From Karstenula rhodostoma CBS 690.94 (Eukaryota; Ascomycota; Dothideomycetes; Pleosporales; Didymosphaeriaceae): 64,000 nucleotides of DNA. The notes beneath the pieces were generated by a model. That model was not told the DNA's origin and searched no databases. It worked only from the letters and a program-made list of their open reading frames with translations. Positions 1 through 10,386 of the stretch are shown piece after piece; the stretch's first letter is position 1; every line of letters starts with the position of its first letter. Location of the stretch: positions 601,427 to 665,426 of the forward strand of contig MU001497.1 of NCBI GenBank assembly GCA_010093485.1, given 5' to 3'. The position numbers and the translations under genes were made by a program.

Positions 1-1784
1 TCGAAGACGAGCCGGACGAGTCCAGTATTATCTGAATTTCTTGTATAGAGTCCAATCCGACCTCCGCTGGGGCGGAGTGATGAGGCGCCGAGGGCGCAAA
101 GTTTTCCGTTATGTGTAAGGCCGTCGCTCGTCCCTATCTGATGTGAATAGCTGTATCTTTGTGCACTGTCAATAAGGGACTTCGCTTACAAACACAACGA
201 TATCAAGAAGAGAATTGGCACCAAGCCTGTTCGCGCCATGTACGCTGACACACGCAACCTCGCCTGCCGCATACAATCCGTCCACTACTATTTCCTTTCC
301 ATTCCGTACATCCAAAACCTGTCCCTTGAAGTTAGTCGGCACACCGCCCATGCAATAATGGACTGTTGGCAAAACAGGAATAGGCTCTTTCGTGATGTCA
401 ATGCCGGCAAAAATTGCAGCAGTCTCGGCAATCCCTGGCAACCGTTCCATAACGATATCTTTTGGCAAGTGGGATAGTTGCAGGTGGATGTGATCTTTTC
501 CAGGTCCACATCCTCGCCCTTCTATTATCTCCAGGTTCATGCTGCGAGAAACGACATCTCGGCTTGCAAGGTCTTTCGCTGTTGGTGCGTAGCGCTCCAT
601 AAAGCGCTCGCCCGCCCCATTGAGAAGATAGCCCCCCTCACCACGTGCTCCTTCGGTGATGAGGACCTACGTCTCGTTAGTCGGTCGGGGAGTTTTGAAA
701 AAGGACATAAGTGGACTAACACCAGCACCATAAATACCGGAAGGATGGAACTGAACGAACTCCATGTCTTGGAGGGGGAGGCCGGCTCTCGCGACCATGG
801 CGTTTCCGTCACCAGTACTCGTGTGCGCGCTTGTTGCAGAGAAGTATGCTCTACCGTAGCCTACAGCTGTTAGCTAATATGCTTCATTTTCACAAAAATA
901 CTCACCACCGGTTGCTAGAACAGTGTTCCTCGCAAACATGCGATGACAAGTCCCATCTTCCATATTCAAAGCCGTGATTCCAACACACTTCCCGTCTTCC
1001 ATCATCAAATCTAAGGCGAAGTACTCGATGAAGAATTGTACACCGTGTTTCAAGCTTTGGCCATACAGGGTATGAAGCATAGCGTGACCAGTTCTATCAG
1101 CAGCACACGCGGTTCGATACGCCTGTCCACCTTTTCCGTATTTCAGTGACTGACCTCCGAGTGCTCGTTGATATATTGTGCCTTCTGAAGTTCGCGAGAA
1201 AGGCATTCCATAATTCTCAAGCTCGACGACTGCGGGTATCGATTCTTTCGTCATGTAATGGATCGCATCTTGGTCTCCAAGCCAGTCCGAACCTTTGACT
1301 GTATCGTACATGTGCCACCTCCAATCGTCCTCGGTCATGTTACCAAGAGCAGCATTTATTCCTGCTAATGTCAACCGGGATACGCTTCCAAGTGCACTCA
1401 AGGCTCACATACCGCCTTGCGCAGCTACAGTATGCGAGCGCGTCGGGAAGAGCTTCGAAACGCATGCCGTTTCCAACCCAGCCTCGGTGAGGCCTACTGC
1501 TGCACGCAGCCCAGCGCCTCCGGCGCCAACAACAATTGCACTGGGCTTGTTGAGTTCCGATCCGTTACAATAACTTCAAAAGAAACTCACTCGTAGTGGT
1601 GATCAATGATAGTCAGCCCTATTGCATCCCCTCTAGTCGCAAATCCCCGTGCATTGGGGTGGAATCCTGGTCTCTTTCTCAGGAACGAGCGTCGCGTGCC
1701 AAATCTCTGGCGTTGGATTGCTCTCGCAAAAGAATGCATTGCGACGGGCAAGGAGACTCGAAGGTTTGAAATGTAAGACGACAC
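1..1784 (-). CDS. Succinate dehydrogenase flavoprotein subunit (SDH1-type), 3' end beyond window
   Basis: FAD-linked subunit of mitochondrial complex II, oxidising succinate to fumarate. Six exons can be joined by eye: 1784 or 1739 to 1591, 1540-1413, 1361-906, 860-721, 666-190, 133 to the edge. All junction phases agree and the introns are 45-56 nt. Visible are the FAD dinucleotide motif [12 protein letters not shown], the covalent-FAD histidine in [10 protein letters not shown], the segment [17 protein letters not shown], the active-site block RGEGGYLLN, and [14 protein letters not shown] near the C-terminal part. The second methionine (1739, [17 protein letters not shown]) gives the better arginine-rich mitochondrial presequence. 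Sequence after GRA in the last visible exon drifts from the usual family pattern, so an intron or divergence lies there. Many fungi have one SDH1; this could be the main gene or a second copy, which the window cannot decide. Confidence 0.9.
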
Positions 1785-2465
1785 GATATGTAGGAAATAA
1801 GCTCAGGAAGTCGGCGCTAAGTATGCATTACCCCAGGCCGCTGGAAGCCCCTCTCCTCTGTCCCTCGGTTACTTGTATTGCGCAGATGTCAAGGCAATCG
1901 TCGACATTCGAGAAAGTGAGTTCGCACTAGTAGGCACGCGAATAGATATCAAAATTTCCCTTGAGATAAATCCAATCGTGCATTGCAAGGAAAAGGCCCT
2001 GGTCGCTGTGCGACTTTGAGGCAAGTGGTTGTCGTACGTGGCGGAGGATGGAGGGTGACGCCAGAGATGTCAGGAACGCCCGACTCAACCAATCGGAAAT
2101 AACTTGTTTCGAATAAGAGACACCAAGTACCCGAATCTAAACCTTTTCCATCAGCAAGTCGGCTATATCATTTCAACACCGTACAGTGATGATTTGTTTT
2201 GAAATCTGTATCATTGAACACGCAGTGAAAAGCCCCGGCTTTTGAAATGGTAAAACAAAGCTACAGCAACGACCCTTCTCAAAACGCAACCAGTACTGCA
2301 TTGAACATATCTAAGCAAAGATAGACCTGTTTCCAGGAACGAAAGCAATAACGAGTATTGTTCACCAAGTGCACCAGTATCTGCGTCAATCAAGCCCCAA
2401 TCCCCAACGACCCAACTATTTCAGCTCTACTGTTTGTTTCGTGAATAAGTATTGGGTAGGGCGAC
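1785..2465. other. Gene-free interval
   Basis: Contains the presumed promoter of the SDH1-type gene and the 3' region of the defensin gene. Short open frames here show no family resemblance or splice logic. Confidence 0.6.
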
Positions 2466-2905
2466 CTAACCAAAGATGCACTTGCAAGTGTGGTACAGGA
2501 ACCCACCACAAAATCCACCAGTACGACCGCCTCCGAGGCTCTTGCACTGAAGAGAACGTCAGCAACTCAAATATCCGCACGGTGAATGACAGCTTGGTTA
2601 TTTACGTGTTCGTTGCACTCGTAACGAGAGGAAAGGACTCCGCAGCCAAAGCCCCTGGCTTCTAGATCCGGCTTGGCTTCGCGAGCTTCGACAGCGCTCT
2701 CATCAGCTACACCCCATGGAGAATCGCCTTCTACGTCGACATCGACATCGAGCTGACGGGCTTCAACGTCGAACGAAATGGCATCGGCTTCGGCCACTCG
2801 AACGTCGAGAGGAGCCGCGCTGTCGAATTCGGTGGCAGTCGGGGCGGCTACCGCGTTGGCGGCAAAAGTAAGCACGGCGATAGCGACAATTTTGGAGAAG
2901 TACAT
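2466..2905 (-). CDS. Secreted CS-alpha-beta (plectasin-like) defensin precursor, two exons
   Basis: Predicted antimicrobial peptide precursor of 126 residues. Exon 1 (2905-2606, exactly 100 codons) starts with a hydrophobic signal peptide (MYFSKIVAIAVLTFAA), followed by an acidic propeptide of roughly 65 residues ending in LEAR, a plausible processing site. A 59-nt intron (2605-2547, donor GTAAAT, acceptor TTCAG, branch-like TGCTGAC) separates exon 2 (2546-2466, 26 codons plus stop). The mature region is about 42 residues, begins GFGC, and has six cysteines spaced C-x8-C-x3-C-x11-C-x7-C-x-C. That is the CS-alpha-beta defensin pattern, with CxxxC and CxC halves and a GG-F-C segment as in fungal defensins of the plectasin type. 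Read without splicing, the third cysteine is lost. Family assignment rests on cysteine spacing and the N-terminal GFGC; activity is inference. A GATGCT microsatellite lies in the 5' region. Confidence 0.85.
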
Positions 2906-3785
2906 TTTGATAGAGTGGATGAAATTGAAGACTTGAAAGGATTGTCTGGACCGAGGTATGCTGGAGTTGAGTTGTTGCCGATTGATTGTTCGATGCTGGA
3001 TGCTGATGCTGATGCTGATGCTTCAAAGAAGTGCAATGCTGCAACCTCTTTATACGTTCTTCTCTCGCATCGCAGCATCTATTTCGTATCTCGAGATATA
3101 GATAGAGATGCGCGCGTTGTTTCTCAACCCTTTCGTACCCTCAAACAGCAGTCCGCAACTGTGCACTACCCTTTCCAACCGCTTTCAGATGAACGCGAAC
3201 GATACGGCAGCTGCCCCATCATGCCGAGCCTCGCCAAACCATTCCCATATGGTTTTCCATCATATCCAGGGATCGTTTGGCTGGTGCACCCATCCGCATG
3301 CAAGGGGACGTCGGGCTTCATGTCATGCGCTCGTATCCAGTTCAGCTCGTACGATCGTACCTGTCAGGCTACGACCCCGCATGGCCACACTTTGAAACAA
3401 GCCCCCATTCGTATGCCGGACTTGTTAGTCAAGTAGCGAAATAAATAGTACGTTTGTCTCTGGGCATACCTCCCGGTGCACTTGCAAGAAGCTCGACTCA
3501 GATGATCACTGCTGCAAGAAGACTCAGTGGACCGAACTATGATAGCTAGTCACGAAGAGGAGAGAAAGGAAAGGTCTGCGAGAAAGGGAGCCTCGAAAAG
3601 TGAAACGGATATTCCTGCGTTTTGGAGTGCAGACCCGGACTCGTTCCTTCTTGACCGCTACAACGCCCACACCGTTAACGCCTGCTATTTCAAGTCATCA
3701 GACGAGCTCCCATTACCCAAGTTGTCATGCCGTCGTAAACATTACCATCTCATCACGCCATCTCGAAGTTCGCAGTCGGGTCATG
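2906..3785. other. Gene-free interval with short GATGCT microsatellite
   Basis: Upstream region of the defensin gene. Positions about 2992-3022 carry four to five GATGCT units. The remainder up to the tetraspanin stop shows no recognisable gene. Confidence 0.55.
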
Positions 3786-4856
3786 CTAGTTTGACGACCG
3801 CAGCCATTCGTTCTCTAGAGGTCCACGTTCCTGCCCTGCATCATCGCTCCTGCCTTCAAAGATGTTCTCCACCTCCTCAGTGCCCGACTTTATGGTCTTG
3901 TGCGCTCCATTCTCGACATCGCCGTCGCTGTTGTCTTCCTCTACTCGGTCTGAGTACCGATTGAAGTCGGGCAGGTAACCGATTGCTCGGCGAGAACCGT
4001 CGTTGTCGTTGTGATCCTCGTCCGCGATTATGCGCGATACTCGATCAGGAACTACGCTGTGCAGCCAGGACTCTCGTTGTGTAGGTATCGCAATGATGGC
4101 GAACTTATTATTATTAGTAGTGAGAATAAGAACAGCAGCTTAGTAATGGTGACTAACCTGCCACAAAAATACAAGCGCCACGGCCGCCATCAGTATACCT
4201 GCCATTCGTTGCTCCTCGCTTTTCCATGGGACTAAGCAGCCGTTCGTACGGCCAAAGGCATCTTCACATGCCGTAGCCTTGTGCGTTTTATCCGGAAACG
4301 GCCATGCCATATCGCGAGAATTTTTCAGCCCGCAGCACTTCAATGAATCTTGTATCGTGCGTACGGCCTCTGCATCTTTGTGTCGGTAGAGGGTCTCCCA
4401 TCGCCCGCGTAATCCGCAATCCAGTCCTGAGGGTGGGGCTGCATGGGTCCCAAGCAGTGTAATTACGACGGTGGAATAGATGAAGATCAGCGTGTTCGCG
4501 ATGATCACAAGTGGCGGGCGCTGGATGTCTCCGCGATTGAGTCGCTTGCGACGCTCCTGCAGACGGGTGAAATCGTAGCCGCCTTCGAGAAGGAGGCCAG
4601 ACACGACCGGGAGGAATGTAGTCGCGTAAGCCAAAACATTGGGTATGGGAAGGGAGAGTTTGGTCGCGAACGAGGCAGCATATCTAGCACAGGTTAGCTG
4701 CAGGTTGAGAAGATCTTCTATGTCTAGTCGTACGCTGCGAGTGCCGTAACGAGAATGAGATACTGTATTCTGTTAGGCCATCTCCCAGGCTGAAGCGAGC
4801 TCGCCACTTACCACAACGCTGATGGTTGTCACGACTTGCTTCCTACTGTAAGTCAT
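3786..4856 (-). CDS. Tetraspanin-like four-helix membrane protein
   Basis: Four exons (4856-4812, 4762-4734, 4683-4158, 4070-3786) close exactly to 294 codons plus stop. The first helix is split by two small introns (ISVV / YLILVTALAAY); helix 2 is LAYATTFLPVVSGLLL, helix 3 LVIIANTLIFIYSTVVITLLG, helix 4 AGILMAAVALVFLW. The large loop between helices 3 and 4 carries the CCG-type motif (LKCCGLKN) and further cysteines (ATACEDAFG, NGCLVPW), the hallmark of tetraspanins. A hydrophilic acidic tail of about 95 residues follows. Fungal tetraspanins act at the plasma membrane or in vesicle traffic, some in appressorium function; which subclass this is cannot be decided here. The third intron is 87 nt, longer than the others. 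Confidence 0.8.
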
Positions 4857-5959
4857 GTTGATAAGTTAATGCCGGGGCTATCAGGAACAGTGTGTGGGGA
4901 GACGGTTCTCAAGGGATTACGCGTCGTCGGAAGAAAGTGAGGGAGGGATTGTGGTCAGCGGCGAGGCTGTGCCTATGTTTTGAAGGCGCGATAAGCTTCT
5001 CCGCACGCCGCGCGCTGTGCGCAGGAGGAGGGGTAAGGTACCTATCATTTGGTACCTTCATGCAGCGACGCACCGTATGAGAGCCCACAGGATTGGTTCA
5101 CCCGACCGACCCTGGCAACCCAATCAATTGGCAACATGATGCACGGAGATAACTCCCGCGCGAAAATCGCATCCAACAAACGACTTCATCAAAACAGCAA
5201 TGCGCGGTCACTTTTGCGATGGCATCGTGTTAGCGTAGCAGTCGTGTTGAAATGTACATGAACTACTTTGCGGTCTGCTTGACCATGTCCGAAACCACGC
5301 TTCCTTCCTGTCTTCAATATTGCTGTATAGCTTTTCCGGGGCATCGTATTTGCCGTATATTAGCAGGCTTCACTGCCATCGCTAATCCACCTTTAGATAC
5401 CCCATCTGCAATGTTCATTGCACTTCCACATGTCATGGCCTTTCCCATTTCCAGAGTCCTACGACTTCCCGCTCTAACAAGAATGGGCGGAAGAAGACAA
5501 AGCAGCGTCACAGAACATCCCACTCATTTCGCCTTTCCTCAAGTACCCCGTAGCGAAGTTACCAGCTCACTTATCCTGTTATGGTAATAGCAAAATAATT
5601 TGACACGAGTATGCATTGTCCACGCGTACATGGGGCGAGCTCATACCCAAAGCGGAAACTTTTTTAGCGCGGAGGAGCCGGTGTACACCCTCTAGCTCTG
5701 TATAAATTTGTCATTGGTGCCTTTACTCCAAAATCGTTGTGATATTTAGGACTCATATAAGCGATTGTCGTGTCTTTTATTGGTTCATGATGCAACACAT
5801 AAGTGCTTTGCTAGAGAAGATGCGGAATATGCAGACATAGATCTTCCTGTACTCTAGCTCCTGTGGAAAATTTGAATGATTGACGCATATGAGCGATCTA
5901 ACATAAAATGTAAACTGTGTAGTTCAGGCCGCCTCGCCCAGGCTCACATCTTCCCACAA
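4857..5959. other. Gene-free interval
   Basis: About 1.1 kb between the tetraspanin promoter and the EF-hand gene stop. Small open frames on both strands lack family features or consistent splice signals. No RNA gene was recognised. Confidence 0.5.
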
Positions 5960-6317
5960 CTAGGCCGCCTCTTCCAAAGTGATAACTCCATCGCCGTTCG
6001 TATCGTGCCTGGAGGATCATTGTGGTTTTCTGATTGTTGACTCGAACTACAAAGTAGTGACCCGTAAAGTCTGGAGGATCATTAACGCAGTCCGAGGCAC
6101 GGTCTACGTTTCAACTTACCGCTTGAACATGCTCACCCAATACTCATGAACCTCAGTATTATCGGCACTGATGTTCATGTACTCGAGGTAGGCAGCCAGA
6201 GAGATAGACCCGGAGCCAGTCTTATCGACCTCGTTGAACGTCGCCTCGATTTCCGCGTCAACATCAGGCTTAAAAGCCGCAGGAAGGTCGCTAATTTGCT
6301 TGTTGCCGCGGCCACCC
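5960..6317 (-). CDS. EF-hand (calmodulin-like) protein, 5' end unresolved
   Basis: Two exons are clear: 6317-6120 and 6008-5960, joined in phase. The first contains a degenerate EF-hand loop (DKTGSGSISLAA, lacking the acidic residue at position 12) followed by a helix; the second supplies a canonical loop (DTNGDGVITLEE) just before the stop. The exon begins after a good acceptor (TTACTGCAG). A 50-nt intron could start at a GTATGC donor near 6367, but the frame upstream of it runs to a stop without a start codon, so the N-terminus is unresolved and the gene may be truncated. The intron between the two exons has been enlarged from about 49 to 111 nt by an insertion that duplicated its 3' splice site (see the repeat at 6009-6083). 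Calcium binding is inferred from the second loop only. Confidence 0.65.
6009..6083 (-). mobile_element. 49-bp retroposon-like insertion with 13-bp target-site duplication (copy 1)
   Basis: Identical 13-mers CTGGAGGATCATT lie at 6009-6021 and 6071-6083 and flank a 49-bp insert (6022-6070). On the minus strand the insert ends GTCAACAATCAGAAAACC, the same terminus found in copies at 25403-25499 (minus) and 55329-56311 (plus). It lies wholly inside an intron of the EF-hand gene. Confidence 0.75.
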
Positions 6318-6614
6318 CTGCAGTAAACTATTCTTTCACATATAAGCTAAACTATTCTTCCGCATACCTACTACCTAGCTGAGCCGCCCAGCGTAATAGA
6401 AAAGACGATGCGACACGAGCACGTTTTGGTCAGGCTTGTTTGTGCCTTGGCTGGGGTTTACGGCGCAAAGAAGAGGCATACTTCACATTGTTTGGGCTGC
6501 CCGCACTATCCAGATTGGGCATAGTCTCCACCTTTTCGCCGAGATATAGCCACGCGTGTCCCAAGTACCCAGGTACACGGCTACACCCAGTCCACCAATA
6601 CTCAACCCATCCTC

Positions 6615-7400
6615 ATGGCAGGAATCAATGCAGCCGTGGAGCTCCTAGCTCTTCTCACCGCCATTGTCCTTCTCTCCACCGGATACCTCAACGTCTACGC
6701 CCTCGCAGTAGTCCACGCAGGCTACCTCATCCAACGCTCCTTCCGTCAACCAAGCACCAAGACAGTCAAGAACCAATCCGAATCATGGATAATGTGGATG
6801 ATCGCCTCACCGCTCGGCACAGTCTTTGCGCGCATTGCCACGCTCATCATAACCATCCAGCAAGCTACCGTCTCGCTGGCAAAAATTTCAAACACACTTC
6901 CCCAGTCTGATGCTGTGCTAGGGTATACCTGCGCAACGCCTGAGTATTTGGACCCCAACCTGTTCACGTGGTCGTCTCACACGCTTGCTACCTTGGCGTT
7001 GCTGTATGCGGGGAGCTACGTCCGTTTCAGCGCGTACGCGGAACTCGGTACCAACTTCACGTATCGTCTGGCGAAGCCGGATCAGCTTGTCACTAGTGGT
7101 CTGTACGCGTACGTGAGACACCCCTCGTACACGGGACTTCTTGCTGTGCTGATGGCTATGTATTCGCTCTTCTTTCGGCAGCGGGGACTGCTGAGCTGCT
7201 GGGCACCGCTGGTGGATGAGAGGCTTGTTAAAGAAGATTGGGTCGGCTATGCGATAGTCATTATTGGGTTTAGCCTTCCAATTTGGCTGTTCATGGTGAA
7301 GAGGGTCGGGGAGGAAGAAGCAATGATGCAAAAGGAGTTCGGGCAGAAGTGGGAGCAGTATTGTAAGCGGACGAAGAGGTTCGTTCCGTTCGTATATTGA
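6615..7400 (+). CDS. Isoprenylcysteine carboxyl methyltransferase (ICMT/Ste14)-like membrane protein
   Basis: Single exon, 261 residues. Hydrophobic segments at about residues 8-40, 60-80, 120-140, 170-190 and 210-230 indicate a polytopic membrane protein. The C-terminal half has the ICMT catalytic signature: LVTSGLYAYVRHPSYTG (SAM-binding GxxxxxRHPxYxG), then RVGEEEAMMQKEFG and WEQYCKRTKRFVP. The family methylates the carboxyl group of prenylated C-terminal cysteines at the ER; more distant members methylate other lipophilic substrates, so the substrate is not certain. It faces the peroxiredoxin gene tail to tail, 180 bp apart. The chosen start precedes the first helix directly. Confidence 0.85.
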   Translation: MAGINAAVELLALLTAIVLLSTGYLNVYALAVVHAGYLIQRSFRQPSTKTVKNQSESWIMWMIASPLGTVFARIATLIITIQQATVSLAKISNTLPQSDAVLGYTCATPEYLDPNLFTWSSHTLATLALLYAGSYVRFSAYAELGTNFTYRLAKPDQLVTSGLYAYVRHPSYTGLLAVLMAMYSLFFRQRGLLSCWAPLVDERLVKEDWVGYAIVIIGFSLPIWLFMVKRVGEEEAMMQKEFGQKWEQYCKRTKRFVPFVY

Positions 7401-7580
7401 GACGCGGAGTCGCAGTGCAGATTTCGCGCAATACGATCACTTTGAGGATAATTTCAGATCTTTGGTCTTGTTCAGTCATGTCGATTAACCCGATGCTATC
7501 TGTCTAACACGTTGACATGACATCTAGTTGTCTATGCACTGGCTAAAGACGCTCGATTGGTGACAGTTGACATGAGCTGT

Positions 7581-8267
7581 CTATAGCTTCGCAAGGACGG
7601 CCTCGGCACCAGAAACCTTTCTGCTGTTAGCCAGCAACTGCGACATGGGGATAGTATGCGCTTACAGAGACATCCTTGGGCGACGGCTCGTTCTCGGCGT
7701 AGATGACCTTGCCGTGGTCGAAGACCATAGCCCAGCGACCGTTGCGGTCACCCATGCCAGCGGGCCAGCCGTGCTCCTTGGAGAAGAAGGTCTTGGTGTC
7801 GGAAAGGAACAGAAGGTCGTCGCCCTTGACGCCGTTGACCTTGCCCCAGGCATTCATAACCCAGGAGTCGTTGCTCGCAATAGTGGCCACGACGTCCACG
7901 CCCTTTTTCTTGAACTCGCTGAGCTTCTCAATGTACGGCGGGAGGTGGTGGGCCTGGCATCCGGGCGTGAAGGCGCCTGTTGTGCAGCAGTCAGCTTGTT
8001 AATTTTCTCGTCGGGGGGTGATGTCGCGTACCGGGAACGCTGAAGAGGACGACCTTCTTGTCCTTCCACTCTTTGCTCGCATTGTACTCCTGGGGAATGC
8101 CGCAAGCTGTAGCATCACCGTCCGTAATGGGTGCCCATCTGTACGGCCCGTCAGCGTATCTTCTACGCACACAGCCTGCGACACCAGGGCTGTCCAACAG
8201 GGTTCTGCCCCACTTACTCGAACTTGACGCCATCAGGGAAGCTGTCGCCGACTTTGAGAGGTGCCAT
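7581..8267 (-). CDS. Peroxiredoxin, Prx5/Ahp1 (PMP20) type, with AKL C-terminus
   Basis: Thiol peroxidase reducing hydrogen peroxide and alkyl hydroperoxides. Exon 1 (8267-8218) encodes [17 protein letters not shown] second exon from 8138 encodes WAPITDG through FSVPG. After an intron with a CACAACAG acceptor, the third gives [14 protein letters not shown] with the peroxidatic cysteine at about residue 59. The main block contains [14 protein letters not shown] and [15 protein letters not shown]. The last exon (acceptor AAAG, about 50-nt intron) gives [11 protein letters not shown] and stop. The terminal AKL fits a type 1 peroxisomal targeting signal, as in the PMP20/Asp f 3 group. Divergent from the DUF1348 gene, with 561 bp between start codons. 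Confidence 0.9.
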
Positions 8268-8828
8268 TGTAAATGTTAGGTGAGTGAAGAAGATTTTCGG
8301 GTCGCGTAAAAGCTTATAAGTGTCGAGAGGCTGCTGCTTATGAAGCGTGTTGTTCTAGGTGTTGTGCTGTGAGACGGCGGCAGTGAGGGGCAGCTTGAAT
8401 CAGAAAGCTCCACCAGCACCGGCCATCGCGGGGCATCGCGCCACCGAGGCACCACATCTTCCAATGACAAATGAAGCTGGTTGCTAGCTTCCTTTGTTGG
8501 TTCCAATTCCAAATAGAGCACCCCTGCCAAGTGAGCGTGTAGGTAGGCCGTGCGAAAGCAATGGTCGAAGCTGTCCGAATCCCAGCAGCTTGGTGGGGTC
8601 GAAGTGGGATCTCATCTCACGGAGCCGCGGAGATCCGTCACCCGATGCATGCAAGTCAACAGTCACGGGTTATGGCATGAATAAGCATGTGCAGAAGGGT
8701 TCTACAAGATAGCAACCACTGGTCCTGCTTTCACTGCATTTGGTATAGCACTCGTTCTAGTAGTACTGTCGAACGCCAAAGAAAACAACGTACTCCAGAG
8801 TGATCCGATATCTTTACCACCACCTATC
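8268..8828. promoter_or_regulatory. Divergent promoter region, peroxiredoxin / DUF1348 gene
   Basis: 561 bp between the two divergent start codons. No specific binding site is claimed. Confidence 0.5.
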
Positions 8829-9510
8829 ATGTCTCTGAATCCACCTTTCACCAAAGAGAGTGCGAAGGCCAAGGTGAAGAAGGCACAAGATTTGTGGAAC
8901 ACACAGTAAGCTAGCTCTTGCCTCCAAACCTTCCACGCCGACACCCGTAGGGACCCGAAGAAGATTTCCGGCGCCTACACCCCGGCTAGCATCTGGCGTA
9001 ATCGAGATATGTTCTTCACCGGAACCGCGGCTATCGAAGAGTTCTTGACCAAGAAATGGGAAAGGGAGAAGAACTATCGTCTTCGAAAAGAGCTCTTCGC
9101 CTTCACCGACAACAAGATCGCCGTCCAATTCTGGTATGAGTATCAAGATGCGCACGATGGCATGAAGTGGAAGCGGTGCTACGGTCTTGAAGATTGGGTA
9201 CGGTACGCCAAAGAATACAGAGCTGTTCTTGTGGTCGTAGATGTCTGAAGCTCCCGACGTTGCCGTTCGCACAAATAACTCTCGTTACTCCCCTGTTTGG
9301 CAATAGCGCTAACATTTTCTCGTGTGGACATTCGCGGACGACGGGCGGATGCGCAAGAGGCAGATGAGTGGGAACGACGCAGAGATCCGCAACTCAGGTT
9401 GGCGCAATCGTCTTTTCTCGACAATTTCGATGCTGATGATCGTGACAGAGCGTTGGTTCAAGGGGAATGTGGATGTGAACACGGTTCTCATTGGTGAAAA
9501 GTATTGGTGA
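8829..9510 (+). CDS. DUF1348 (NTF2/SnoaL-fold) protein with one non-canonical intron end
   Basis: Exons 8829-8905, 8951-9197, 9328-9397 and 9449-9510 total 456 nt (151 residues), the usual size of this family. Motifs are DPKKISGAYTPASIWRNRDMF, AAIEEFLTKKWERE, NYRLRKELFAFTDNKIAVQF, RCYGLEDW, TFADDGRMRKRQMS and ERWFKG near the end. The fold is a small alpha+beta barrel; the function of the family is not established. Introns 1 and 3 are ordinary. Intron 2 (9198-9327, donor GTACGG, branch CTAAC) has no AG before the expected exon start; the sequence there reads CTCGTGTGG. Either an unusual acceptor is used or the site is mutated. Ends 38 bp from the stop of the convergent roadblock gene. Confidence 0.8.
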
Positions 9511-9548
9511 GAACGAAGAGGCTGGTAGGGTTGGCTGGTTGGTGTCAC

Positions 9549-10052
9549 TCAAGCCGGTGGAGTATCGTGTACGAGAACGAGAATAAATTTCGTATCTGCG
9601 TTGGATTAGGGAAGTATACAACAACCGACCGCGTCAACTTACCTGGTATTATAACAAGCTCGTTCTTCTTGGTCCGCAGCCGCAACAGCTTGACCTCATC
9701 CTCTTCGTACAAGCCGTCCACTAGGCTCCCCGCCGCAGTGAGGAAGGACCACACCTTGCTCGCCACATCCTCCGCATTTTGAATGCCCCCCTCCTTCTTG
9801 CCATTCGTGTAGCTATCAGGCGCGGTGTCGTTGGAAGCGGGCAGGGTGCTGTTAGGGTTTGCGGATGTCGAGTTCGAGATCAGCCCTGACGTGCGCACAA
9901 TAGCCCCGTTCTCGCGTGAGAGGATAAGCGTGCTCTGGACTCCAGGCTTCTGGCTGATGCGCGTGAGGTGAGCGAGCGTCTCGTCGGACTACAACATATT
10001 AGCTCATGCTTGCGACATGTGTGTTCGGCAGCTGTACAGTCTTCTCAGCCAT
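9549..10052 (-). CDS. Dynein light chain, roadblock/LC7 family
   Basis: Light chain of cytoplasmic dynein that binds the intermediate chain as a dimer. The first exon is only MAEKT (10052 start). A 50-nt intron (GTACAG...GCTAAT...GTAG) leads to SDETLAHLTRISQKPGV, then STLILSRENGAIVRTSGL. A low-complexity Asn/Ser/Thr loop follows, then AEDVASKVWSFLTAAG, EVKLLRLRTKKNELVIIP, and after a second intron the final strand TKFILVLVHDTPPA and stop. The order of beta strands and helices is that of the LC7 fold, with the polar insertion typical of filamentous fungal members. Divergent from IPI1. Confidence 0.85.
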
Positions 10053-10386
10053 GTTAAGGATGCGGGAACTCGCAGGTTCACTGGGCTGAGTTTCGGAGTA
10101 GGCGAACACGGATCTGGACAAACGAGCCGATGTTTTCTGCGAGTCGGGGAGCTGTTGGTGTTGCTTAGCAGCAACTCCAAGCAGCGAGACCCCGCCAAGA
10201 CCGAACTGCGCTACTGCCGCTTGCGGAATAGTCAAGCATCAAGTCACGAATTTTTGAGCAGCCGCATGCGCCGCTCATCAGCACCTGCGCTTAATGTAAT
10301 TCCCAGACTGCTCAAGTAGCATTCATGCGAATCAATCACCGACAAGAACTCTGGAGTAAACATCTTGATAGCGGTTGAGAGTCACG
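10053..10386. promoter_or_regulatory. Divergent promoter region, roadblock / IPI1
   Basis: 334 bp between divergent start codons; no specific motif claimed. Confidence 0.45.

Noticed and set aside
8484..8666. Minus-strand 60-codon frame between peroxiredoxin and DUF1348
   Set aside because: No conservation signal seen; lies in the divergent promoter.
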